Part shown: one piece after another, positions 52,533 through 63,724 of the stretch
Layout: each line of letters begins with the position of its first letter
Numbering within the stretch: position 1 is the stretch's first letter
Source of the DNA: Parietichytrium sp. I65-24A
Lineage: Eukaryota > Sar > Bigyra > Thraustochytrida > Thraustochytriidae
NCBI GenBank assembly: GCA_012862575.1
Contig: BLSF01000046.1
Span: 186,001-250,000 of the forward strand
Direction of reading: 5' to 3'
DNA length: 64,000 bases
Notes under the pieces: model-generated
Seen by the model: only the letters and a program-made list of their open reading frames with translations
Told to the model about the DNA's origin: nothing
Database searches by the model: none
Position numbers and translations under genes: made by a program

Positions 52533-55500
52533 TGTTGCTTGCCCCGCGACAGCTGCTTTGACTTCTTGCCTTCCTTCGGACTAGGTCGCGGCAGAGAACT
52601 CATGGACTTGGACCGCGGAACGGAGCCGTCCCCGGTCTTGGACTCTGCCTCGCTCTTGAAGGCATAACTCGTGCCGTTCTTTGGTGTGGCCCCCTTGGGG
52701 ACGGGGAGTCGCAGCTCGTTGACGTTCATGATTGTGCGCCGCCGGCTATCCTCAACTTCGTCGCTCGCATATTTTGGCGAGTCATGTTTGGCCCGCCTGG
52801 CTTCTAAGAACTTGGCGGTGCTCAGAATTGACGCCTCGGTTGGTGTCACAGGCTCGCTTGAAGATTGCTGATCCTGAGAGCGCGGAGCCAAGCTCAACGC
52901 ACCGAACCGCTCGCGGTACAGCTCGTCTTCCAAGGATGTGAAAGCTTGCTTGGGGCTGCGCTCTTCAAGAGGTGGCTTCTCATCGTCAATCTGATCCGGG
53001 ATTGTTGGACCAAAGTCGAAGTACTCGATCTCGCTTGCATCTGACGTTTTGCTTTGCGCGCTGGCGACCCTGTTGTTGCCAGCAGCTGATCTGGTCTCCA
53101 TGCTTGTAATAGAATGGGAGAATGCGCTCTTCATCGTCGGAGAACTTCTGGAAGAAGTTACATCTTCGTCCTCCTCTTGATGCACAATGGCCACTGGTGG
53201 AGTGAAACCGCGAGGGCCAAACGTCTGGGTGCTACCTAGCTTTCGCCGCAGCTCCTCTACCTGCCGAGAGTATTCTTGCTCCACACGGCTCAATCGTTCC
53301 TGGAACTGCTCTTTGGCTGACTCATAGCCATCTTGTTCAGCTTTTAACAGCTTCTCCTCCATATCCTGGCCGCTGGATACCACCGTGGAAGCGGAGGTCG
53401 CCATCGTCATCCGAAGCTTCTTATGGTCACTCTCCAATTTGCGCTTTGCAGCCACCAAATCCTTTTGCGCATTCAGGACCCGCTCGTGCTCCGTGGAGAC
53501 CTCCTCAAGTGACGCCTTCGTCTCCTCCAGATCTGCACTCAGATCCTTGATCTTCTTCTGGAATACATCCCGCTCCTGTTCCATTTGGGAGCAAAGCCGC
53601 GCTGCTTGATTTGCCTGATCCCTAGACTCCTCAAGCTCGCGCTGCAAGTCACTTTGCCCTTGACTTGATTGGTCGCGAAGCATGCCTATCGTTCTGTTGG
53701 CAGAATCAGTGAAGCGTGCGTGCTCTAGCTGCATTTCCTCTGCCTTGCGCTCCATAGTCCGAACGTCCTCTTCTTTGCGAGCTAGATCTGACTGCAATGC
53801 CTGAACCTGGCGCATGGCATTTGCTAACTTGATCTCAAACTCGCTCTGTGCCCATTCCTTCTCTTGAGTCAGGACCGTTACCTGACGTTTCGTCGTCTGG
53901 TGAGCCTCTAATTCGGCACGGAGCTTGCTTCTCAAGTCCGACTCACTTTCTTGTTGCGTGTTTCTAGCTTCATAAAGCGCCTGGTTCTGTGCCTGCAGCT
54001 CTTCCTCGAGCTGATTCTTAGCCTGCTCTGTAATCCCGAGCTTCTTCTCAAGGCTCTGCATTAGTTTGCCAAGGTTTTCAAAATCCAAAGTTAGTGTGTC
54101 AAAAGAAGCGGATTTCTCCTCAAGCTCCTGCAACACCTTAATGCCATGCTTTTGAGCAGATTCCAAATTGCCTTGTAGACGGTCAACTTCTTGAGTCTTT
54201 CTCTCAACCTCCATGTTTGCCGCCTTGAGTTTGCGCTTTGATTCGTTCGACTCATCGAGTTTCGCATTCGAGATCTGCATCAACTCCTCGCGAAGCTGTG
54301 AAATAGTCGTGTCTTTCTCTTCTGCGCGGGTTTTCATCTCCTCCGCAAACTCGGTCATGCTTTTCTTCGCCGTCGAACGTAGACTTTCAAGCTCGTCCTT
54401 TGCGGAGCGCAGTTCTTGTGAAGCACGCTGGAGGCTAAGCTCGCTGCTTTGAAGTGCTGAACGGGTTTCCTCGGCTTCACTCTGTAGCTTCGCTTCACGG
54501 GCTCGGAAGGATCGCTCAACATCGGCCCGCTCCGCTCGAGCAGCAGCAAACTCTCGATTTAGCTCTCCGTACTCTTCCTTGCGACGGTTAATCTCGTTCT
54601 TGAGAAGTCGAGAGTGCTCTTGCTCCGCAGTGAATCGCTCGATAATCTGTTGTTTAGCCAGTTCCATATCTCGAACAATTTGAGCTTGGCGCTCGCTCTC
54701 TGTATGAGACGTTCGCGCCTTGCGCTCCATTGCTTCTACTTGCTCCGTAAGCGAGCGCTCGCGGAGTTTAGCTTCCTCCAGCTCCTGAGTCAGTGCTGTT
54801 GTTCGCGCTTCCCTTGCCTCGATGTCGCCCAGAAAATCGTTTGCTTCCTTCTCGTGAGCCTCCTGTGCCGCCTGGTACTTGTTCTGAAGTTCGGTAAAGT
54901 TAGCGCTTTGCTCCGTATGGGCTGCCTCCAGAGCAGTTTTCTCGCTCTCGGCAGCTCGAAGCTGGCTCTCAAGCTTCTCTACCTGTTGGCTCAAGTCTTC
55001 CGCGTGTTTGCTGAACGTGGTGATATTCTCGGCTGCTTCTTTCTTTGCAAGCTTGAGCTCCAGACGCAACGCTTCGATCTGGCCCAAGGTGTCGCGTCGG
55101 CTATTGACGTGCTCATCAAGCTCACCTTGCAAAGATTCAATTCTCTCCTCTGCTTCCACCTCAACAGCGCGAGCCTCCTGCTTGAGACGTACGATCTCTG
55201 ACTGCAACTTCTCATTAGTGAGCTCCATCTGCTTGATGGAATCCTCAGCTAGGCTCTGACGATTCGAGGTCTGCATGACTTCTTCATTGAGTTTTTTGCA
55301 GTCTTCAATCAGATCATGCTTCTCCTCTTCCAAAGTCTTGACGTGCTTTCGAAGCCTTTCAATTTCATCTCGGAGCTTCTGGGAGTCTCTCACGAAACCG
55401 TTTTCGTTCACCGTGATTTGGTGCTTAGCTTCCAAAAGAGCGCGCTGGAGTTCTTCTTTACCGGCCTCCATTTCACTCCTCGCTTTGGCGCCAGACACCT

Positions 55501-57709
55501 CCAACATCTGGTACTTCTCCTTCAATTGCTCCTTCTCAGCAAGTGTGGACTCATGCTTGGATTCCCACCGCTTGAGATCACTCTGCAGCTGCGAGATTTG
55601 AGACTCCATTTTCTCGTGCTCTTCTTTAGCTGCACGAAGAAAGGCGACTTTGTACTCTTGCGCCTGCCGGGCTTCATCCCGAGCAGCGGTTTTCGAGTCG
55701 TTGAGCGCTTTATTTAGATCCGCAACTTCTTTGGAGTGTGTCGCCAACATCTGCTCGAGTTTCGTTTGGTATTGCTCTTCAAGACTCTTCGTCCAGGCCT
55801 CTCGCTGGGACTCCGTGTTAGATTTTAAATGCTTGCATTCCTTTTCGAGCTCCCCGATTTTGTCTTGCATCTCTCGAACGTAAGCCAACTGGCTTGCTTT
55901 TCGGTCTTCCTCTTCTTTGATGCGCTGGTCAAGCTTCTTTTTCGCTTCGTCAAACTTCATGACATCTTCAAGATGTTTATCTTGGACTTGTCTCATTGCT
56001 GTTCGCATCTTCTCAACCTGTTCGTCGCAGGTGCGTTTCATCTTGACCACTTCTTGTTGAGCAGAGTCCACTTGAGCTTTGGAAGAAGACTCGACGTGTT
56101 TGGTTTGCTCAACCTGACTCTTCAAAGAAGAGATGAGTATGTCCTTTTGTTCACGTTCAGCAGAAAAATTTTCCTTGATGGCTAACAGTTGCTCCTCAAG
56201 CTGCTTCACCTTGCTCGAGGCCTCTCCTTTGGATGTCTGAAGGCGCGTCTGTGCCTCGTCCTTCTCTCGGAGCGTCGCTTCCACCTTAGACTCCATCTCC
56301 TTGGCTTTCTCCTTGAAGGCAGAGCTCTCTCTTCTCAGAAGCTCAACCTCATCCTTCAGCTTCCAATTCTCTTCTGAGAGCTTTGAGACGTGTCGGTCCA
56401 TATCTTCGCGCTCCTCCCCGGTGCGAGAAATTTGGGTCTCCAGAAATATGACCTTCTCTTTCAGACGATCTCGCTCTTCAGAAGCTTTTGGGTCCATCTT
56501 GTCCATCATTTCGGTCTTCTTTTCCAGCCGCTTCTGCAGCCGCTCTACCTGTAGCTCTTTCTCCACGAGCTGTTTATTTTGGGTCTCAAAGCCCTGTTTG
56601 AGCGTGCGCTCGCGCTCTTGGGTCTCCTTGAGCGCCTTGAGCGCAGATTTGCGAGATTCCTCCAGTTCACGAACTACTTTGCCGGCGGTTTCTTTATGCG
56701 TTGCCAGGTCCTCTTCAAGCTTGCTGGAGGATTTTCTCCCCACAGAGACTTCTTCCTGGAGCTTTTGCACTTGCCTGATGAGCTTCACCTCCCGGTCCTT
56801 AATCTCTTCGTTCTGCTGCGTTAGGAACTCGATGTCTCGCTGAGCCTTGTCCAGCTCCTTCACTTTTGATTGCAGCGCGTTGACAGAGTCGCCGCTCTCA
56901 TGCTGCAGCTGAGCAATGCCTTTCCACAACTGCTCGAATATTTCATTCTTGCGGCCCATCGACTCGGACACCATGCTCGCTGACTCGAGCTCGTCGTCGC
57001 ACCCATTTGGGTCCAGAGAGAACACTGAGCTTGCGCCGGACACCGAGCTTCGCTCTTGCCGAACGCCTTGCCGCCTTGAATTCGAAGATGCTTTGCTACG
57101 AGCCGAGTCCAAGTGACGGCTCATCCTTATGGATCTGGACGAGTTCGGAGGCGTCTCCGGTCCCTGCGAATTAGAGTTGGCAATTTGCGACCGTTGGCGG
57201 CGACGAGCTTGACCCTCAGCTGATGGCTTTTGCATGCGCGACTTGTTGGCCCCGGGCAGAAACGCGTCCACCAATTTACTCAGCTTTTCTCTCTCCGTCA
57301 GTCTCTTCCCATGGCGCCCTTCATCGCCCGACTGCTCAGCGGCATCCGAAGCAGTCGGCGTTGACGATTTGCCCCCTCGTTTGCCTTTGATGGTCGAGGA
57401 CTTGGAGTTTCCGTTCCGAAACTCCGATGGCACCTTAGACTTTGTCCGCCGCGCCTTGCAGATCTCCCCGCTATGTTGGTCCTCGTCCTCGTCCTCTTCG
57501 CGAATCACGCTGCCATCGTACCTCTCCTCATCGTCGGAGCCGAGCATTCCGCCGTGGAAGCTGGACTGTTGACCAACCTGGTCCAGCTCATCTTCACAGG
57601 AGCTCCCATCCTCCCCATCCTCCGAGCTGCTGGAAGATGGCACTTCCATCGCCATCATGGCCCCGACGCGCTCCGACTGGCGCCTCTTGCTGCCCACCCG
57701 GCTCGCCAT
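52472..57709 (-). CDS. Giant coiled-coil protein with C-terminal polyglutamine
   Basis: This is an intronless gene of 1,745 residues. The start is the ATG at 57,709; three codons of open frame upstream begin with GTG. The first 240 residues are disordered, acidic and Ser-rich (SSSSSEDGEDG, then many SR/SN runs). About 250-1480 is almost unbroken heptad coiled coil, dense in Glu, Lys, Leu, Gln and Arg. The remaining C-terminus is disordered and ends in 11 Gln encoded by a nearly pure CAG run (52,505-52,537) and a basic tip (KRFLPKVKKQ). No motor, GRIP or other globular domain is visible. Such architecture suits a golgin, a centrosomal or basal-body scaffold, or a cortical tether; sequence alone does not choose. 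General coiled-coil similarity to myosin tails is not evidence of kinship. Confidence 0.88.
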
Positions 57710-59036
57710 TCCGCCCACTCACCAACTAACAGAGCTCCTGCTTCTAGTCTGCGAGAGTTAAACGGACGAGAAGGCTCGCTGCTCTGCCCAGCGGCGAGTT
57801 GCAGTCTCTCGAAGAGCTCAGCGACTGCGGTCCGTTGCTTTGCTTTGCTTTGTGCGGCCAGCGAAGGAGAGAATGAGAGAATGGGAGAATGGGAGAATGG
57901 GAGAATGGGAGAAGGAGAGAAGGAGCGGCGACGATGGTCTTTGCCAAGTGGCAAGGGGGAAAGTGGCAAGTGGCAAGTGGCAAAGTAATGTCAATGCGCA
58001 ACTTTTTCTATGGCTACTAGGAGCGACCATGAACATATGTGCTTAGTATGCAAATGGCAAGTGCAAGTGCAATGTAATATGAATTGGCGGGCAGCAAACG
58101 TTCCTTCCTTCCTTCTTTATTTCCTTTCTTGCGCCACGGCGCCTCGCTTTCGAATGGAGCGTCAACTCCACGCATCTTTTCTACAGTCCGCGTTCGACAG
58201 GCAACATGAAACGGGGATTGATTGACTGAATGGTAGAAAAACAAAAGATGAAAGAGAAAGTGCACGAGCACACGGCTTCTCTCGTGTAAATAGTTGGCGC
58301 AAGGCGGAGACGACTCGTGCGAGTACGCGGGGCTTTTCGAACACGCGCGCAACGCAGTCGGAACGTTGAACGTTCAATTCTTTACATGGTTAACTTCAAT
58401 TCAAAATCGAAGAAGCTATTTTGAAAAGTATTTCACTGGTCAGCAAACTAACATGCTCGTTGTTAGTCTCACAATCGAAACTCTCGACCTTTCGTCAACT
58501 TGTGAAAGCTATTGTAACTCCAAAATGAAATGGAATTCACAGTTAATAATATGACCGAGTGACCGTGACCGTGACCGTCCGTAACGTAACGGATCCCTCG
58601 ACTCAGAGGTTCTACCATCCAGCTAGTCAGCCATCTACAAGTGGAAAGTCAGGTACTGTTACTGTGAAGCCTTGAGCTGTGAGGACAGGTTTCAGGTTTC
58701 GAGTTTTCAGGATGAAAGGACGCATGGACTCAAGATGACTCAAGAGATGATGGTTGTGTTGGCTCATGCAGTCTAGCTTGCTCTAGCCTAGTGTGGATGG
58801 CTTGCTTTGAAAAAGCCGCTCTTGGCATCGCAGACGAAGAGGCAAAACATTGCCCATTGCTCACTGTCAGTTGTGAAAAGACTCTTTTTTTATATTTACA
58901 ATTGTAAAGAGCTCGAAGCGCGCGAGATCTTGACGAAAAGGGAAAGATACTTCCCAGTATAACGCTCCACGAACGAGTAAAGACGGTTATTTACAAAAAG
59001 TGCAGTGGCGCTCGAGAGAGTGCGAGAGATAAAAAA
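57710..59036. other. Intergenic stretch with short tandem repeats
   Basis: No gene is seen. It has a GAGAATGG run (57,863-57,915), AAGTGGC heptamers (57,946-57,981) and a GTGACC run (58,560-58,590). Confidence 0.6.
57946..57981. repeat. AAGTGGC heptamer repeat
   Basis: One unit at 57,946-57,952 and three perfect head-to-tail units at 57,961-57,981. The same unit appears at 42,261-42,288, about 15 kb away. Confidence 0.85.
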
Positions 59037-60419
59037 TCAAAAGATCGTGACACTAGCAATGTGGCCGCTCTTCATGACTTCGAAAACACAACCTTCATGG
59101 GCGTAAAGATATGTCGCCCCGAATGGATTCGCTACAACTCCCGAGTCGTGGATCATCGGCCGGCCGCACGGGCCCAAGAGGGATTCTACTTCGCCCCATT
59201 TCATGTGGGGTTTGACGATGACGACATCCTCAGCCGCAGCACTCTGTTCAGGGTCACCAGCATCCGAGGTACGCTGCGACTCCGAAGTAAAGATGATGCG
59301 AAATTCGCATTTATTGTATTGCGAAAATTCGTAGTGGCCAGGAACGTTGGTATGTACAATGACTTTCTTCAATCTGTGCGTGATCCCGTCAATCAGCAAG
59401 TCAAAGCCAAGCCCAAAGTAGTTGTAGAAATAGTCCGATGGCTGAAAGCACGCTTGAGGATCGCGTTCCGCCACTCTAGCGACGACGGGCACTTGCTCCG
59501 GGGCGTCGCTGTCAGAGTCTGTATCACGTGGGCTCTGCACGACCAGACTGTACTGCCTCGACTTTTTAGGCTTTGAATCCGGCGTGGCGGGGCCAGGATT
59601 TGGATCGCTTGAGTGAATTCTCATACGGTTATCTTGTCGAAAGTAAATACGTGCTGGCTCTCCGAGCTCGCTCAGAATGTCTTGCACCGAAGACCCAATT
59701 TGAAAGCTCCGGTGGCGACCAAGAAGTTGGATGGATGGAGGAGCACTCTTGCCATCTCGAGTAAAATTGAAGCAGACTTCGTCCAAGTACGAGGGAGTAA
59801 GGGTCGTTAAGGTGATGTCTGGGCTGACCGTCGCGTCCAGAGAGCTCAACGCGGCGTTGGACACCGTTGTCACCACTACCGCATTGCGTTCATCGTAGCC
59901 ACTATACACCATCATTCTGTCCACCAACGGGGAGCCTCCGCCGTCTGGGAGCTCCAACGGAAGTTCTTGCCCGCTCGTGTATTTTTCGCGGTACTTTTCA
60001 GGGATTGAAAACATGAAGCTGATACCCTTGTAGCGCAAAAAGTACTTTTCAAGCTCTGGCTCGAAAGACCCTGGATACGTCGGGCCAAAGAGGCGGTACA
60101 GCTCAAGAAACGTAGACCGCTTCTGCGCAGCAGTGCCAAACGCAGACCCGGAGTACATGAAGGCAAGTTTTGAAGTGTCAAAGACGTCGATCATGACCAG
60201 CTTTTGTGTCATGGGCTCAAACCGCAGATGCAAGCCAAAGTCCTCCACCTTGAGCACAATCTCTCGCATCAGTGGCCTCTTCTGCGAGTACATCACGTCC
60301 ACGCGCGGCCTAAGCGGCACGAAATTTTTCCGAAGCAACTCCAGGGCGTCGTTCACACCCATGCCCAGAACAAAACATCCCAGTCTCTCGCCTGGCACAA
60401 CTTCCATGGACTGCGACAT
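59037..60419 (-). CDS. PHAF1: PHAF1 / UPF0183 family protein (phagophore assembly factor)
   Basis: The protein is 460 residues from the ATG at 60,419 (MSQSMEVVPGERLGCF). The frame extends 46 codons upstream, but that DNA is GATGGATC-type repeat, and the family starts just before the LEVVP-like motif. Landmarks shared with human C16orf70/PHAF1, from memory: LGM followed by a helix; SGxxFGTAAQ; LFGPTYPG (human FGATHPG); the block near residue 245 with SSVQDILSELGEPARIYF (human SCQDVLSMLGSPHKVFY) and KMxIHS; DYFYNYFGLGFDLLIDG; KKVIVHTNVPGHYEFSQY; NPFG; and the C-terminal FEVMKSGHIASVTIF. The human protein goes to forming autophagosomes with BCAS3. An insert rich in Ser/Asp/Pro separates two conserved blocks. 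The family match is strong; the autophagy role in this organism is inferred. Confidence 0.93.
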   Translation of the reverse strand: MSQSMEVVPGERLGCFVLGMGVNDALELLRKNFVPLRPRVDVMYSQKRPLMREIVLKVEDFGLHLRFEPMTQKLVMIDVFDTSKLAFMYSGSAFGTAAQKRSTFLELYRLFGPTYPGSFEPELEKYFLRYKGISFMFSIPEKYREKYTSGQELPLELPDGGGSPLVDRMMVYSGYDERNAVVVTTVSNAALSSLDATVSPDITLTTLTPSYLDEVCFNFTRDGKSAPPSIQLLGRHRSFQIGSSVQDILSELGEPARIYFRQDNRMRIHSSDPNPGPATPDSKPKKSRQYSLVVQSPRDTDSDSDAPEQVPVVARVAERDPQACFQPSDYFYNYFGLGFDLLIDGITHRLKKVIVHTNVPGHYEFSQYNKCEFRIIFTSESQRTSDAGDPEQSAAAEDVVIVKPHMKWGEVESLLGPCGRPMIHDSGVVANPFGATYLYAHEGCVFEVMKSGHIASVTIF

Positions 60420-61818
60420 CCCTACACAACTTCTTGATTCAACTTGTATACCAAAACCCCTTTCCGCCCACTTCATCAACTGGATGGATCGATCGATCGA
60501 TGATGAATAGATGATGAATCGATGGATAGATGGATAGATCACACACACAATATACAACAGGATCTCCTTTCTCGCAAGTCTCTCACACCAACGTATCGCT
60601 TATCACTTCCAGTTGCCCACGCCTGCTCTCCGTGCTGTTTCCCCGACAACTATAGAAGTTATTACCCTTATTCTATCGGTAAATTACGTTTGCCGTCCTC
60701 GCGGACACTCTTCTCTCTCTTGCGTTTTGGTTTTGGACTTGCTCACTCTCCATCGCTTATTGTTTATACTATTCGAACTCTACTGTGGTGCGTTAATAAT
60801 TGTCGTAGGTGAAGAGTAGTGCAATTTCGGCTTCACTGCGGTAGGAGGTGTTATACAATGCTAATTGTAATTATGGGGGTTGGTAGGTTGGATAGGCTTT
60901 TGGTGTTCTAGGGGATTGTGGTAGGTGGGGTGGAGGAGGAAATTTCCCGGTTCAGTAGAGACTGGCTATGATAGATTCAACCTTCAACCTTCAACATTCA
61001 TTGAACAACAATCAACATTCAACCTTCAACCTTCAACCTTCAACCTTCAACCTTCAACCTTCAACCTTCAACCTTCAACCTTCAACCTTCAACCTTCAAC
61101 CTTCAACCTTCAACCACATTTTTTAATTAAACATTCAACATTCACGTTGGAAGTGTTTGGGGTTCGAAATGCGATGGGCTCTCGATGTGCCGAGGAATAC
61201 CAGAGTAGAGAAGACACACTTTGCTGCCTTTTGCGTCGAGTATTTGAGATGGTTTTTTGACTTGCTTGGGCATGGAATAGTGAAAGGGAACTGCAAATCA
61301 GAGGCGGCTTGAGATTGGCGCTGAAAGCGAAGCAGGTGACAAAGGCGACTTTTGGGTCTTCATTCTTCCGTTCATTCCTTCGATCTATCATTCATTCATT
61401 CATTCATTCACCGGATCAATCTCAATCAGTTCCGTTGTTGTCTGAAGCAATGCTGGGAATTTCATATGCTCCCGGAAGAAGCTCCAAGCGCTGAGTTTTA
61501 AGAGTTGATGATAAATCGTGTGCCGCGTTCGAGCTAGAACTGACAGGGGTTTTCGAATTGCTTACTATGTAAAGAGATCTCCTTTCGGTTAGAGGGGTTC
61601 GTTCTCCGACTACAACACAGTGCGAATGGCGACAGTAGGATCGGGATTGGTTCAATCCAATCACAACTGGCAAACATTTTAAAATTATGGAGACGAGGGT
61701 GAAAAATCGGTGTCAATGATGAGTTTCGGATTAAATCGATTCGCTGACGGAGCACCAGCGTGCGTGTTATAAAAAATGTTCGTGAGTGACGGGAGGAGGG
61801 GCAAAGACAACATTCTTC
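60420..61818. other. Intergenic stretch with a large heptamer array
   Basis: The 5' side of PHAF1 has a GATGGATA/GATC simple repeat (60,484-60,540). It also holds the CAACCTT array and an ATTC run (61,389-61,411). No gene could be recognised before 61,819. Confidence 0.55.
60978..61110. repeat. CAACCTT heptamer minisatellite
   Basis: Thirteen perfect CAACCTT units run from 61,020 to 61,110. They are preceded by three related units at 60,978-60,998 and one CAACATT at 61,013-61,019. The unit is 7 bp like a telomere repeat, but the sequence is not the known stramenopile or plant TTTAGGG, and it lies between ordinary genes. Confidence 0.95.
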
Positions 61819-61989
61819 ATGAAGAGCAGGTTCGCCGCGGAGATCTACAAGGCGAAGCCTTTCTTCAGTTCTATGGATGATTTGCTGGCCGTGCTGATCA
61901 ATTTCCCCGGCCACTTGCCCAAATTTCTGGCTTTGGGTAGACTATGCGAGAACGGCGAGGAAAGTGACATACCGCTCTCCTTCATCTAA
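61819..61989 (+). CDS. Possible small protein or terminal exon, unknown
   Basis: An ATG-initiated frame of 56 codons (MKSRFAAEIYKAKPFFSSMD, then a hydrophobic helix LLAVLINFPGHLPKFLALG). The composition is natural and the frame stays open for 11 codons upstream. Its stop codon TAA (61,987-61,989) overlaps the RPB5 stop codon on the other strand. It could be a free-standing small protein or the last exon of a gene with exons further left. No family is recognised. Confidence 0.35.
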   Translation: MKSRFAAEIYKAKPFFSSMDDLLAVLINFPGHLPKFLALGRLCENGEESDIPLSFI

Positions 61990-62726
61990 AAGACGATACG
62001 GTACGTCACATAGCGGCCTGCTGTCTCACTAGACCGGATAATTTTCACAACATCACCACGATGAAGTCCAAAGTACCTGGTAATTGGATCTGTGATAAAC
62101 ATGCGCGGAAGCTGCGAGTCCTTGAGTTTGTAACGGAGCATGAGCTGCTTCTTTTCGTCTGGCGAAAGCACCTCGTGTTTTGGAACAAGCTCATGCTCAG
62201 TGATGTCGATCAACAGTTCTGACTCTTTGAAGACCTCGAACATGTAGGTTGGTTGTGCCTCCAAGATAGCCTTCTTAGCAAAAGGGGACAGATCTTGTTC
62301 GACGACCAAGATGGCGCGGCGCACTTCCTGCGCCGAGCACCGCTGTGCATAACTTCCCAAGACTTTTACTGTGATCCGGCAATATTACACGAGGCAACAC
62401 ATAAACGTCAGTCTGCGAGCACTGCGCAACTCAAAAAGAAAGGAGAATGAAGTATCAACGACCCCAAACTTACCATCAACTTTGGTCTCCGGGAAGAACG
62501 CAAAGATTTTCTCGGTGGCATCATTGAAGTTGAAAACCAGCAGCAGCATTTTGGTCTTGTCCACGGGATAGCCAAACCGCTGCTTAAACTCATCAAAAGA
62601 GATTTCAATCTCGCTCTGCGGGATCAAATACCTCCTGTTCTGCAGCATTTTAAGCAGTGTCTTGCGCACTCGGTAGAGCCTGTACGCCTGCTTCATGTCC
62701 TTATCTGCCTCATTCATGTTCTCCAT
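61986..62726 (-). CDS. RPB5: RNA polymerase subunit RPB5 (shared by Pol I, II and III), two exons
   Basis: Exon 1 is 62,726-62,474 and exon 2 is 62,368-61,986. The 105-nt intron has a GTAAGT donor and an ACAG acceptor in phase 1. The spliced product is 211 residues; human RPB5 has 210. The start is the first ATG (62,726). The N-terminal jaw domain shows YRLYRVRKTLLKMLQNRRYL and FAFFPE. The splice junction restores the conserved KVxxKVLGSYAQRC strand, followed by AILVVEQDLSPFAKKAI. The C-terminal assembly domain, homologous to archaeal RpoH/bacteriophage-like RPB5-C, contains LLIDITEHELVPKHEVLS, LPRMFITDPITRYFGLHRGD and SETAGRYVTYRIV, all diagnostic. Confidence 0.96.
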
Positions 62727-63724
62727 CTTGCCCACGTCTATCTCTTTCTCTCTTTCTCCCTTTCTCGATCCTAACTTTGCTGCGCAAATGAATTGGGCTG
62801 TATTATTATTATTGCTCCTCGGACGATATCATATGATATGATATGATATTCCTCGCACAGCGCACAGCGGGTGCCCTCTACTCCCCGCCCGTCCCTCCGC
62901 TACACTCGCCGACACGTTTCGGGAACCCTTTTCGCGCCCCTCTCACGCCCGCAAATGCCCGCAAATGCCCGATGCCTGCCCCCCACACTTGCAATTTCGC
63001 CGAGAATGCACGCGCGAGTTTTGCCGATGCACGCCTCTGTGTTCACCGCTTGTTCTGCGCAACTGCGGCCAGTGAAAGCCACTCGCTGGCAGACTACGAA
63101 AAGTCAGGCATATTCAATACTGGTCAATACTATTCAATAGTTTATGGTAGGAGGTTAGGTAGGGTAAATCGTAGTAAACTAAACACATGTGTTTAGCCGG
63201 GCCAGTGCTTGTGCTTATCCATTTTGTGCTTCTCGTGGGCTGTTTTTGATGGATGATGGACGATGGACGATGGACGATGGACGATGGACGATGGGGTTTT
63301 GTCTTTTCGTGCACTGGTAATTCATCATGGTTCACGTGTTTCCAAGGTTTGAATTGTTTGGTGGTTTTAGCTTTTTGTTTTTACAGTGTGTTTGAAAGTG
63401 CCTTGGGATTTAGACTTGCTGGAAGATTATCAGGTTTGGAAAGGAGGGAAAGGCAATATTTTCGTGTTCGAATCTCCCCCGTTCCCGGCAGCAAATTTGG
63501 AGAAGAGAAGCAAAACGAGAAGGAATGTGAGAGATAATTCTGTTTTGCGTTTCAATTGCATCGGGTCGTAAGGATGGTACCATGCAAGCGAGACAGCAAG
63601 AACTTGAACACAACGTGGACTTTCACGATGGTGGAGAATGCCTTTTCGATTCTTTTTAAACTAAAATGGTCCTTATGTACGCACAGTGACTGCTTGCATG
63701 CTGGGTATGGAGAAACCAAAGCGA
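62727..63724. other. Intergenic stretch between RPB5 and threonine synthase
   Basis: It contains a CATATGATATG run (62,828-62,850) and the GATGGAC array. Short plus-strand frames near 63,386-63,571 and 63,556-63,750 lack family features. Confidence 0.5.
63248..63296. repeat. GATGGAC heptamer repeat
   Basis: Five perfect GATGGAC units (63,255-63,289) are flanked by GATGGAT and GATGGGG variants, seven units in all. Confidence 0.93.

Noticed and set aside
60420-60557. 46-codon N-terminal extension of PHAF1
   Set aside because: It is encoded by GATGGATC-type simple repeat, and the family begins at the later ATG.
61020-61110. CAACCTT array as an interstitial telomere
   Set aside because: It is a heptamer, but not TTTAGGG or another known telomere unit, and it sits between ordinary genes with no sign of a chromosome end.
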